Positions 1-7,750 of a stretch of 23,081 bases of DNA are shown one piece after another. Numbering within the stretch: position 1 is the stretch's first letter; every line of letters starts with the position of its first letter. A program made the translations under genes and the position numbers. The notes below the pieces were generated by a model. That model was not told where the DNA came from, ran no database searches, and saw only the letters and a list, made by a program, of their open reading frames with translations. This DNA is from Desulfarculales bacterium UBA696 (GTDB lineage Bacteria > Desulfobacterota > Syntrophobacteria > Syntrophobacterales > Syntrophobacteraceae): the NCBI GenBank assembly GCA_002298995.1, contig DBMO01000035.1, forward strand, positions 27,311 through 50,391, written 5' to 3'.

Positions 1-325
1 TGCGGCTGCGCACGAGGCGCTACGGCCTGCTGCCTGGGTGGCTGCGCTTGAGGCCTTGGTGTCACAGCCTGGCGTTGGGGCTGCGGCTGCGCACGAGGCG
101 CTACGGCCTGCTGCCTGGGCGGCTGCGCTTGGGGCTTTGGTGTCACAGCCTGGCGTTGGGGCTGCGGTTGCGCACTAGGTGCTACGGCCTGCTGCCTGGG
201 CGGCTGCGCTTGAGGCTTTGGTGTCACAGCCTGGCGTTGGGGCTGCGGTTGCGCACTAGGTGCTACGGCCTGCTGCCTGGGTGGCTGCGCTTGGGGCGTT
301 GGAGCCACGGCCTGGCGTTGCGATT
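1..325 (-). repeat. 81-bp in-frame tandem repeat, about four copies
   Basis: Copies start at 1, 82, 163 and 244 with an exact 81-bp period. They encode 27 residues per unit, in two similar halves: QRQAVTPKPQAQP and PRQQAVAPSAQPQP. Copies differ by only a few bases (for example AGT versus CGT codons), which suggests recent expansion. The array probably continues beyond the left edge. Confidence 0.95.
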
Positions 326-2006
326 GCGGACCAGGAGTCACGCCTCCGGGCTTCGCAAGGCTCTGCTGCTGCTTTGTGGGCGGTTGCGGCGTTGCCGGCC
401 GAGCCATTGAACCCCCCGGGCCCTGCTGCGCGGTCCCCTGAGGACTCCCCACCCGCGCTCCCTTTTGTGGTAAGGCCGGCTCTCCGGCAGCCTTAACCGA
501 GCTTGGGTTGACCGGTCTGTTCCGAATTGTTGGGGAGACTACATTTGCAGTTTGTGAAATGGTCCCGGGCCTGGCCCTCGCGGCAGTCTGCTGAATGGTC
601 TGCGGATTCACGCGGGAGGCCTGAGCGGCGATCGTGGTATTATGTGCGATTCGGGTCGTTGCCCCCGGACCCGGTCTAGCAGCCGGCGCTTGGTTCGTGA
701 AGGCGAATCTCTGCCCGTTGCCGGAGAAATTCTTGACAGTCCTGTCGCTTAAAACCGGAGCAGCGTGGAAACTGGAGGCAATTGTCTGCCCGCCGACGTT
801 CCGGAGCCTCGAGCCGCTATAGTTATTCGCACTGTAGAGAGTGTTCTGAGGGACAACAACGGCCTGGTTCGCGAACCGGTAGTTGTTGACATTGCCGCTG
901 AACTCGTTGATGGTGACATTGTTTACGACAACCGCGTCGCCTCCCCACCTGTGATGCCCGTAGTAAGGTTCGGAGGGGGCCAACGGGAACCATCCGACAT
1001 TCGCATCCGAGTAGAGCCAGCCGACCCTGCCCGGGTACCAGCCGTAGGCTATGCCCACGCCGACTACCGGCGGCGCCCAGAACCAGCCGTTATTAACCCA
1101 CAGCCAGTTCCCATAATGCATCGTAGCATACCCGAACGGTTCTTCGGGAATCCATGCATTATCACCGTAATAGTCGCTCCACCTTCCCACCGTGTAAGGC
1201 GCCCAGTCTGGGTCAACCCCGACAGGATGCCAGGCATCGTAGTCGTGGCCCTCGTAGCTTACTCTTTCCCATCTGCCGCTTTGATCCAGGTCATAGGCAT
1301 CGTACTGCAGATCAGGAGGCAGGTATCGCGCCGACTGACCCTTGACCTCGGACCTTTTAGCCCACATGCTGTCACGGGACGTATTCCACTCCGCCCAGGC
1401 AATGGCTGCCTGGCCCGGTCCGGATGTCACCTGCTTCCCGTCGGCCACGATGGACGACGAACCCGCGGTGACCTGATACTTCGTCTGGTCGGGGTCATGG
1501 ATGAAATCGACCGTCCCCTGCAGGGAGACTACCTCCGCGGACTGATCGCCTACGTAGAGGTCAAAACTGGTCTCCGCCGGGGCGACAACATAGCCGAACG
1601 GGGTTGTAACCTTGATCACGCCGTCCCTGCTTTTGTTATAGAAACGAGCCGTGCCGGAAGCGACATCCGCTTCCATCACCCCTTGCTCAAGGGCGACAAG
1701 CTGTATCTGCGTGTCGCTGCCAACTCTTATCCAGGTACTATTCGGCATGTTGAACTCGGCCTTTACGTTGTCTCCGGCGTATAAGGCATCATGCATGCCG
1801 AATGGTGCGTCTTTTACCACGACGACCCAATCCTTCTGTTCAGGTACGTATCGCAGCAACTGACCTCCGTCTATGAACGATATTCGACCAACCATAATTC
1901 CCTGCTCTCCGGTCGCTTGCGACCACGCCGAAGGAGTTTGCAGAGCAAGGAGAAAGATGGCGAAAGTCAATAAGAAGATCTTTCCACCATATTCAGTACG
2001 TTGCAT
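1..2006 (-). CDS. Secreted FecR-like/DUF6600-type protein with C-terminal Pro/Gln-rich tandem repeats (3' end outside window)
   Basis: Reading the minus strand from ATG 2006 gives an open frame of at least 668 codons that leaves the window at base 1. An AGGAGG ribosome site lies at 2014-2020. Residues 1-31 form a signal peptide ending near SAWSQA. Residues about 40-175 resemble a FecR-type beta domain (VGRISFIDGG, VKAEFNMPNSTWIRVGSDTQIQL by segments, GVIKVTTPFGYVVAP). Residues about 200-350 are very rich in Trp, Tyr and Gly (YDLDQSGRWERVSYEGHDY, WVNNGWFWAPPVVG, VGWLYSDANVGWFPLAP), the pattern of DUF6600 proteins. From about residue 560 the tail is Pro/Gln/Ala repeats. Function is unknown; the protein is probably periplasmic or at the cell surface. 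A sigma-54-like promoter module lies upstream at 2228-2391. The domain names come from memory of the families, not from a search. Confidence 0.85.
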   Translation of the reverse strand, partial: MQRTEYGGKIFLLTFAIFLLALQTPSAWSQATGEQGIMVGRISFIDGGQLLRYVPEQKDWVVVVKDAPFGMHDALYAGDNVKAEFNMPNSTWIRVGSDTQIQLVALEQGVMEADVASGTARFYNKSRDGVIKVTTPFGYVVAPAETSFDLYVGDQSAEVVSLQGTVDFIHDPDQTKYQVTAGSSSIVADGKQVTSGPGQAAIAWAEWNTSRDSMWAKRSEVKGQSARYLPPDLQYDAYDLDQSGRWERVSYEGHDYDAWHPVGVDPDWAPYTVGRWSDYYGDNAWIPEEPFGYATMHYGNWLWVNNGWFWAPPVVGVGIAYGWYPGRVGWLYSDANVGWFPLAPSEPYYGHHRWGGDAVVVNNVTINEFSGNVNNYRFANQAVVVPQNTLYSANNYSGSRLRNVGGQTIASSFHAAPVLSDRTVKNFSGNGQRFAFTNQAPAARPGPGATTRIAHNTTIAAQASRVNPQTIQQTAARARPGTISQTANVVSPTIRNRPVNPSSVKAAGEPALPQKGARVGSPQGTAQQGPGGSMARPATPQPPTKQQQSLAKPGGVTPGPQSQRQAVAPTPQAQPPRQQAVAPSAQPQPQRQAVTPKPQAQPPRQQAVAPSAQPQPQRQAVTPKPQAQPPRQQAVAPRAQPQPQRQAVTPRPQAQPPRQQAVAPRAQP

Positions 2007-2043
2007 TGCTATTACCTCCTGTCTTGATGTAGATGAAACTCTA

Positions 2044-2139
2044 CTAATTTAATTTAACGCTCGCGAATGGTTTTACCAACCCGTTCTCCCTTTCACGTTG
2101 CCGGATATTGTCACCGGCCCGGCAGTCGAGTTCTTTCAT
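2044..2139 (-). CDS. Possible 31-aa small ORF in the leader of the DUF6600-type gene
   Basis: ATG at 2139 (minus) opens a 31-codon frame (MKELDCRAGDNIRQRERENG, then LVKPFASVKLN) that stops 37 bases before the start of the downstream secreted protein. A GAGAGGAG purine tract (2143-2150) lies just upstream, slightly close to the ATG. It sits inside the roughly 210-nt leader predicted from the sigma-54-like promoter at 2230-2243. The peptide is hydrophilic and I do not recognise it. It could be a leader peptide or a chance ORF. Confidence 0.3.
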   Translation of the reverse strand: MKELDCRAGDNIRQRERENGLVKPFASVKLN

Positions 2140-2227
2140 TTTCTCCTCTCGAACCCACTGCTAAAATCCGACCTTTTACCACTCTAGTTCCGATGCTGGT
2201 TCCATTCACATTCCATGTGGCTATCTG

Positions 2228-2245
2228 GGGCAAGTTCTATGCCCG
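2228..2245 (-). promoter_or_regulatory. Sigma-54-like promoter A (GG-N10-GC)
   Basis: On the minus strand GG (2243-2242), ten bases CATAGAACTT, then GC (2231-2230) give the -24/-12 spacing of sigma-54 promoters. The predicted start of transcription is about 2218, giving a leader of about 212 nt before ATG 2006. Exactly 100 bases separate GG from the proximal palindrome of operator A. Confidence 0.7.
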
Positions 2246-2343
2246 GCAGGGCAAGAGCCACCGTATTGTCCTTTTAGCTAATGAGCATGGCTACTTAGGA
2301 CAAAGTGACCGCTCTGCCGGGGTGTGACTTGCCGTGGAATGAG

Positions 2344-2391
2344 TGTTGCGTGCAACAGAAGCGTTGCATTACTTTCAACTCGCATGTTACA
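2344..2391 (-). promoter_or_regulatory. Operator (UAS) pair A: two palindromes 34 bp apart
   Basis: In minus-strand orientation the distal site is TGTAACATGCGAGT (2391-2378) and the proximal site is TGTTGCACGCAACA (2357-2344). A half-site ATGCAACG lies between them. The same arrangement recurs at 6325, 13557, 14431 and 17674. It is also 80-130 bp upstream of the candidate sigma-70 promoter of the kinase/regulator operon, so it could serve both directions. Confidence 0.75.
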
Positions 2392-2472
2392 CATCAGTAC
2401 CAGATGGGGGCGCTTGCGATTGCAGTCGATAAAGCGGCTTAAAAAAACCTCTTGCCTCCGCATCCCGTTCCA

Positions 2473-2500
2473 TTGACAGAATCTCATAGAGCTTTAACAT
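2473..2500 (+). promoter_or_regulatory. Candidate sigma-70 promoter for the kinase/activator operon
   Basis: TTGACA (2473-2478), a 16-bp spacer and TAACAT (2495-2500) match -35 and -10 boxes (6/6 and 4/6). The start would be near 2507, about 150 nt ahead of the kinase ATG. It is a sequence match only. Confidence 0.4.
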
Positions 2501-2659
2501 CTTAATTTGTCCGCTCAGAACTGAAGAGTTGCCTCATCCGAACAAGAGCATGACGATATGCCCGGCGCTTCCTTGAAAATCCGCCTCTTCAATGGCGTCA
2601 TCTGTGTACTGATCGTTTAGAACAAAGCACGAGAATGTTGCTGAACCGAGGACGCGAGT

Positions 2660-4420
2660 ATGACTGAACGTAAATCCGGTGAGGATCGCACTGCCAGGTT
2701 GCGACGGCTTGCAGAGGAGCGCAGTAGAGAAAGAGCAACCCAAATCGATCGAAAAATGGCCAAACAAGATGAGCAGGGTCTGGTTCACGAGCTGCAAGTT
2801 CATCAGATCGAGTTGGAGATGCAAAACGAAGAGCTGCGCATCGCCCAGGAGCAACTCAACGAATCGTTGGCAAAATACTCCGATCTCTATGACTTTGCGC
2901 CGGTCGGCTACGTCACTTCGAATAGAGATGGCATCATCCTGGAAGCAAACCTCACTTTTGCCGGCCAGCTTGGTATTGAAAGAGGCCGCCTGATCGACAC
3001 CCCTCTTTGGCTCTACATGGCAGCGCAGGACAGAGGCAAGTTTCGGTCGCACCTCGATCAGGTTTTTAAAACCAACGAACGGCGAACCTGTGAACTGCGA
3101 CTGCAAAGACCGAGCGGCCCGGAATATTATGTACAATTAGACAGTATCTGGATGCCGAATGTCGACGGCACCGCATCCTGCAGGACTTCGGTAACGGATA
3201 TATCTATCAGGAAGGAGACCGAAGAAAAGCTCTCCAAGGTTTACGAAGAGTTGGAGAAAAGAGTGGAGGAACGAACGGCCGAGCTCAGTGAGAACGAAAG
3301 GAAGTTTAGAAAACTCTCACAGGAATTCCAAACTCTTCTCAATGCTATCAGCGATACATTGATCCTGTTCTCTCCCGAAGGGGAAGTATTGTGGACAAAC
3401 AGAGGAAATGCTTTGGGGTTGAATGATACGGTATCCGATGCAATAGGGCAATTCTGTAATAAATCATCACAGGATCGTTTTGCTCCCTCGAAAGACTGCC
3501 CGATAAAAAGATGTTTCGACACGGCTGAAAAGGAAGCCGCAGTCCTAACCCACAACGGAGCGGTACTGGACTTAAGGGCATTTCCGATCAAAGAGGCAGA
3601 GAGAGTCAGTAGCGTACTACTGCTGGTGAGTGATATTACCGAAAAGATGGCGATGCAGGCGGAAGCAATGCAGGCAGCTCATATGGCCTCATTGGGGGAG
3701 TTGGCCGCCGGGGTTGCGCATGAGATCAACAATCCCATCACCGGCATCATTAACTATGGTCAAATACTGATAAACGAGTGCAGCCCCGAGAGCATGGAAA
3801 AGGACATCGGAGAGCGCATTGTTAAGGAAGGTGAGCGTATCGGCCGTATCGTCAAGACCCTCCTTTCCTTTGCGCGCGATGGACGAGAAGAGAAAAAGCC
3901 CACTCGCGTACCCGCCATTGTCGAAGAGTCCATTGTCCTAACCCAGGCGCAAATCCGGAAAGAGGGCATCGATCTAAAAATAGATTTTCCCGACGACCTA
4001 CCTGAAGTCGATGCTAACTTTCAGCAGATCCAGCAAGGTTTTATAAATATCATAAATAACGCGCGCTACGCTTTAAACGAAAAGTATCCTGAAAGACATA
4101 AGAATAAACGCTTAGAGATAACCGGCGAGGGAGTAACTATCAGTGATCGCCCATATGTACGAATTATCTTTTACGATCAGGGGGTGGGAATCGCCGCTCA
4201 TGAGCTCTCCATGCTAACGAAGCCGTTCTTTTCCACAAAGCCGTTCGGGAAAGGGACCGGCCTGGGGTTGAACATCACTCATAAAATCATCACGGATCAT
4301 GGCGGGCACATAAGCTTTGAGAGTACAAAAGGCGAATTTACCCGTGTCATAATTGATTTACCAGCTATTCGAAGCGGTGACGGAGTGGAGAATGAGTGCG
4401 AGAATTCTTGTAATCGATGA
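2660..4420 (+). CDS. PAS-domain sensor histidine kinase (cytoplasmic)
   Basis: The protein has 586 residues and no membrane segment, so it is probably a cytoplasmic sensor. The N-terminus has a helical linker (HELQVHQIELEMQNEELR) leading into a PAS domain (about 70-180, DLYDFAPVGY). A coiled coil and a second PAS domain (about 215-335) follow, the latter with three cysteines (FCNKSS, DCPIKRC). The HisKA H-box is AAGVAHEINNP, with the phospho-acceptor at about His354. The HATPase has an N-box (INNARYAL), DQGVGI, and GKGTGLGL at about 530-537. ATG 2660 is supported by GAGGA at 2648-2652. Its 3' end overlaps the next gene by 29 bp, so the two are translationally coupled and it is the likely kinase for that regulator. 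The signal sensed is unknown. Confidence 0.92.
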   Translation: MTERKSGEDRTARLRRLAEERSRERATQIDRKMAKQDEQGLVHELQVHQIELEMQNEELRIAQEQLNESLAKYSDLYDFAPVGYVTSNRDGIILEANLTFAGQLGIERGRLIDTPLWLYMAAQDRGKFRSHLDQVFKTNERRTCELRLQRPSGPEYYVQLDSIWMPNVDGTASCRTSVTDISIRKETEEKLSKVYEELEKRVEERTAELSENERKFRKLSQEFQTLLNAISDTLILFSPEGEVLWTNRGNALGLNDTVSDAIGQFCNKSSQDRFAPSKDCPIKRCFDTAEKEAAVLTHNGAVLDLRAFPIKEAERVSSVLLLVSDITEKMAMQAEAMQAAHMASLGELAAGVAHEINNPITGIINYGQILINECSPESMEKDIGERIVKEGERIGRIVKTLLSFARDGREEKKPTRVPAIVEESIVLTQAQIRKEGIDLKIDFPDDLPEVDANFQQIQQGFINIINNARYALNEKYPERHKNKRLEITGEGVTISDRPYVRIIFYDQGVGIAAHELSMLTKPFFSTKPFGKGTGLGLNITHKIITDHGGHISFESTKGEFTRVIIDLPAIRSGDGVENECENSCNR

Positions 4421-6116
4421 TGAGGAATCGATCAGGTTTACCTTCGAGAGGTTTCTCAGTGCCGCGGGGCATATCGTGGCGACTGCTGGAAGCTGTAGCG
4501 AAGCTTTGGCCCTGATTAACGATATGAGCTTTGATGTGGTATTTGCGGACATCATTTTGGGGGATGGGACGGGAATCGATATCTTGCGCGAGATCAAGGC
4601 AAGAGGACTGAGTTGCCCGGTAATCATGATCACGGGAGATCCCGGTGTCGAGACCGCTGCCGAATCAATTCGCCTGGGTGCATTCGATTACGTCCCCAAG
4701 CCCCTCAACCAGCAGTCATTGCTGCATGCCGCCCGAACGGCTTTGAAGTATAAAGAGCTAAATGAAGAAAAGGAAAGATACCGCACAAACCTGGAAGCTA
4801 TCTTCAGGAGTGTAAGTGATGCCATAATCACCGTGGATAAGGAATTGGTTGTGCTCGAGCTCAATGAGGCGGCCATGACAATGTGTGGATATTCTCGTAG
4901 TGACATAGGAAAATCTTTTGGATCTCTTCGCGAAATCTGCAGTGGGAGATGTGCGGAGATTCTTTCCGATGCGATCAAAAGTGGAGAACCTGTCGGGGTA
5001 GACCGTATCGAGTGCCAACCTCACAATCGTTCAAGAAGGGTCATTAGCGTAAGGACGTATCCTCTGCTTGGTCTAAAGGGCGTGCTCTCGGGCGTGGTCA
5101 TGGTGCTCAGAGATGATACGCATGTGGCCGACCTCGAAACGGAGCTCAAAGTCCACCGAAAGTTCCATCGCATCGTTGGCAGAAGCGGGCCGATGCAGAA
5201 GGTTTATTCCCTCATAGAAGCTTTGGCCCGTGTCCAAACGACTGTTCTCATCACGGGAGAAAGCGGAACGGGTAAAGAACTGGTAGCAGAGGCGCTGCAT
5301 CGTGCAGGAGAACGCAGCCATAAGCCGCTGGTCAAGGTGAACTGCTCGTCTTTGCCGGAGAGCCTGCTTGAGAGCGAGCTGTTCGGCCATGTGAGGGGGG
5401 CGTTTACTGGGGCCATTAGAGACAACGTGGGGCGGTTCCACAGAGCAGATGGCGGCACCATTTTTTTGGATGAGGTTGGTGACATCTCACCGATTATACA
5501 ACTCAAGCTCTTGCGAGTCCTTGAAGAGAGCCAATTTGAGCGAGTCGGAAACTCTACTCCGGTGAAGGTGGATGTCCGGCTGATTGCCGCAACAAACAAG
5601 AATCTCCTGGAAAAAGTCGGCCTTGGCGAATTGAGAGAAGACCTCTACTACCGGCTGAAGGTGGTTGAGATCAGGCTGCCACCTTTAAGGGACAGGCGCG
5701 AGGACGTCCCCCTTCTGATTGATCACTTTCGCAATGCGTTCAACACTAAATTCAAAAAAAACATTGAAGCGATATCCTCTGATGTCCTTAAAGCCTTTCT
5801 CGAGTATCACTGGCCCGGCAACGTGCGGGAACTCGAACACACAATGGAGCATGCCTTCGTCCTTTGCAGCCAGAACATCATCACCTTCGATCATCTGCCG
5901 CCTGATTTCATGAGCGCTCCGGGAATCGAGCGCCGCTTTCCCGATGAGACCCAGGCTGTCGATTCTCAAGCAATTCTTGAAGCCCTGGATAAGACCGCCT
6001 GGAACAAAGCAAGAGCAGCCCGACTGCTGGGTATAGATCGCGTGACTCTCTACCGAAAAATGAAAAAACACAGCATCACTAACCCCCATGACTCGATAGG
6101 TCACGACAAAAGATGA
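4392..6116 (+). CDS. NtrC-family sigma-54-dependent activator (receiver-PAS-AAA+-HTH)
   Basis: I chose ATG 4392 (GGAG just upstream, receiver beginning at once) over the in-frame ATG 4353, giving 574 residues. The receiver (1-120) has Asp9/Asp10, phospho-acceptor Asp53, Thr81 and Lys103. A PAS-like domain (about 130-245) contains several cysteines (EICSGRCAEI). The AAA+ domain has Walker A GESGTGKE (289-296), the sigma-54-contacting GAFTGA loop (336-341) and Walker B GGTIFLDE (354-361). The C-terminus is a Fis-type helix-turn-helix (ARAARLLGIDRVTLYRKMKK). It should remodel sigma-54 RNA polymerase when phosphorylated, probably by the overlapping upstream kinase. Promoter modules A and B on either side of the operon make it the best candidate to bind the TGTNNCATGNNACA palindromes; that link is inference. 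Confidence 0.95.
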   Translation: MSARILVIDDEESIRFTFERFLSAAGHIVATAGSCSEALALINDMSFDVVFADIILGDGTGIDILREIKARGLSCPVIMITGDPGVETAAESIRLGAFDYVPKPLNQQSLLHAARTALKYKELNEEKERYRTNLEAIFRSVSDAIITVDKELVVLELNEAAMTMCGYSRSDIGKSFGSLREICSGRCAEILSDAIKSGEPVGVDRIECQPHNRSRRVISVRTYPLLGLKGVLSGVVMVLRDDTHVADLETELKVHRKFHRIVGRSGPMQKVYSLIEALARVQTTVLITGESGTGKELVAEALHRAGERSHKPLVKVNCSSLPESLLESELFGHVRGAFTGAIRDNVGRFHRADGGTIFLDEVGDISPIIQLKLLRVLEESQFERVGNSTPVKVDVRLIAATNKNLLEKVGLGELREDLYYRLKVVEIRLPPLRDRREDVPLLIDHFRNAFNTKFKKNIEAISSDVLKAFLEYHWPGNVRELEHTMEHAFVLCSQNIITFDHLPPDFMSAPGIERRFPDETQAVDSQAILEALDKTAWNKARAARLLGIDRVTLYRKMKKHSITNPHDSIGHDKR

Positions 6117-6230
6117 AAACCGCGCGGATCGCAAATGCAAGGCGTAAGTCGTGAGAGCGAACTTCTCCCCCCTTCCGCCTTGGCTCTCGCAAAAAATTTC
6201 CCCTCTCTGCAGGCACCCCTGATGTTGAAA

Positions 6231-6278
6231 TATTGCATGTGACATGGAAGTAGTACAACGCCCCTGTTGTGTGAAACA
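6231..6278 (+). promoter_or_regulatory. Degenerate extra operator pair B1
   Basis: TATTGCATGTGACA (6231-6244) and TGTTGTGTGAAACA (6265-6278) repeat the operator pair with the same 34-bp offset, but with more mismatches. It lies 94 bp upstream of operator pair B, and no sigma-54 element falls at the usual distance of about 100 bp. Confidence 0.5.
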
Positions 6279-6324
6279 CCTCGTCTCCTTGACTCCGATC
6301 GCAAACCCCCATCCAGTATTGAAG

Positions 6325-6372
6325 TGTAACATGCAACTTAAATGCAACGCACCTTATCTGTTGCATGCAACA
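6325..6372 (+). promoter_or_regulatory. Operator (UAS) pair B
   Basis: The distal site TGTAACATGCAACT (6325-6338) and the proximal perfect palindrome TGTTGCATGCAACA (6359-6372) start 34 bp apart. The internal half-site ATGCAACG is displaced by five bases relative to the other copies. Confidence 0.8.
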
Positions 6373-6471
6373 CTCCTTCCATATGCAAGGCCGCACCCCG
6401 CATGGTTGTCACCGTGCCGTAAGTAGCTATAGTCACTGCCTAAAACGAATGTGCTGCGGATATAAACCTGT

Positions 6472-6489
6472 CGGGCATGGAAGTTGCTC
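6472..6489 (+). promoter_or_regulatory. Sigma-54-like promoter B
   Basis: GG (6474-6475), ten bases CATGGAAGTT, then GC (6486-6487), in context GGGCATGGAAGTTGCT. It lies 101 bases downstream of the proximal palindrome. Predicted +1 is about 6499. What it transcribes is uncertain: an 18-codon ORF at 6501-6557 would be nearly leaderless, and the next plausible genes are at 6877 and 7751. Confidence 0.7.
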
Positions 6490-6876
6490 AAAGAGGTGCA
6501 ATGAAAACATTCGCAGACTACGTGAATAGAAAAAGCGCAATTCATGAACTTGAGTGAAGTCGCGTGAACTAGAAACAATTCACAGGCAGTGTCTGAGAGA
6601 AGTGCGGCAAGCTTACCGACAATGATTCAGCATCTTTGCTGACTGGCGCTAACAACTACTCGGCAAATTACAAATAGGATACCGAATAATACCTGAAGGG
6701 GCAGAAAAGGATCTCAAGGATTGGGAAGCATTGACGTAGTTGGGGCTTGCTTATTTTTCCTATTGTTTGCAGGTATGGCACAGGGGAACAACAGACACAA
6801 AGAAAAGCAATTATAGCCCAGCCTCAGAGAAATCAGTCTTTTGTTCATAATATTCAGACCAGGAAGAGCTATTTTA

Positions 6877-7113
6877 ATGCCGATAAGCGGAGCTATATCG
6901 AAATTAATAAATCTGCAGGAACAGGCTGATTCTCATACATCCAGTTACCTCAAACTGCAGTACGTGCCCGAAAAATGGGCGCAGGCTTCCGTCCACTACC
7001 ACAAATCGGCCAGGCTGCGTTCCAGGATCAATGAGCTGATTCATGAGATTGCGACCTACCACTTCAATGACATGGAAGCTAATGCCGGAGAGGCAGTTTT
7101 CATTACCCGTTAA
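6877..7113 (+). CDS. Possible small hypothetical protein (78 aa)
   Basis: ATG 6877 is preceded by GGAAGAG at a spacing of about 8. The 78-residue product (from MPISGAISKLINLQEQADSH to GEAVFITR) is predicted to be largely helical, rich in His, Gln and Asn, with no signal peptide or motif I recognise. An in-frame ATG at 6841 lacks a ribosome site. It is the first reasonable frame downstream of sigma-54-like promoter B. Coding status is uncertain; the surrounding DNA carries overlapping ORFs of similar length. Confidence 0.4.
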   Translation: MPISGAISKLINLQEQADSHTSSYLKLQYVPEKWAQASVHYHKSARLRSRINELIHEIATYHFNDMEANAGEAVFITR

Positions 7114-7541
7114 TTTGCGCAATGGTCTTCTTCTTTTCAAGTGATCAACGGCAGGTAAGAGCAGCGATGGATTTCGGTCTTATGGGTAAGATCATTTATC
7201 GCATCAAAGGCTCTGAAGAGAGCTACCCCGTTTTAACCAGCCCATCTCGGAAAACGGTGCGCTTTTACATCTGCTGTTTCATCGCTGGCATCAGGGTGTC
7301 TGTCTGGTTCCAGGGTTATACGGGAGGCCAGTGGAGCGAAAATTTTCTACTCGGATTTCAAACAATGGTTCGAGATCGAAGGTGGCAAAGCTCTTCGTTG
7401 TCCCGGAGCGAATAGCTCGCAACGTTAAAGAAGAGAGACCGCAAGGGAGACTAAACCCGCATGGACCGCCGATAATGGGTCCAGCCGAGACTCGTCCGAA
7501 ACGGTCCAAAGGCAGGGACAGCAAGTCATCGTGTTTCTAAT
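7114..7541. other. Stretch without a supported gene
   Basis: Short open frames cross this stretch (for example plus-strand 7122-7415), but none has a convincing ribosome site, domain or composition. I see no terminator or promoter that I can defend. The left arm of the inverted repeat around the PEP-CTERM gene begins at 7542. Confidence 0.5.
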
Positions 7542-7571
7542 ACATGTATCCAGGGAACCGGGCGCGGTACA
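7542..7571 (+). repeat. Left arm of 30-bp inverted repeat flanking the PEP-CTERM gene
   Basis: This arm reads ACATGTATCCAG followed by GGAACCGGGCGCGGTACA. The reverse complement of 8314-8343 matches it at 28 of 30 positions, including an unbroken 18-base core (7554-7571). Confidence 0.9.
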
Positions 7572-7750
7572 AATAGCCGGAGGAATTGAGGTATTTGGAA
7601 AGCAGGTGGTCAACCGGCCCACAAAGATTTTGCCAAATCTACAAATATTTTTTCGTTACAGGTGGCCTTCATTCCGGAGCATAAAAACTCAGAGGTTTGT
7701 GGGTAATTTGTTCGAGACTAGAATTAGAAATCCCAGAAGGAGGAAAAATT

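Noticed and set aside
48..496. Plus-strand ORFs rich in Leu/Arg or Pro/Ala over the left repeat
   Set aside because: They are antisense shadows of the 81-bp repeat in the minus-strand gene, which has a signal peptide, recognisable domains and a strong ribosome site.
765..1784. 339-codon plus-strand ORF
   Set aside because: It lies antisense to the Trp/Tyr-rich and FecR-like part of the DUF6600-type gene. Its product has no recognisable domain.
2067..2327. 86-codon plus-strand ORF before the kinase
   Set aside because: It crosses the sigma-54-like promoter and leader of the opposite-strand gene, has no ribosome site and has an arbitrary composition.
5685..6347. 220-codon minus-strand ORF at the end of the activator gene
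   Set aside because: It overlaps the AAA+/HTH coding region and the operator palindromes in antisense and has no ribosome site or domain.
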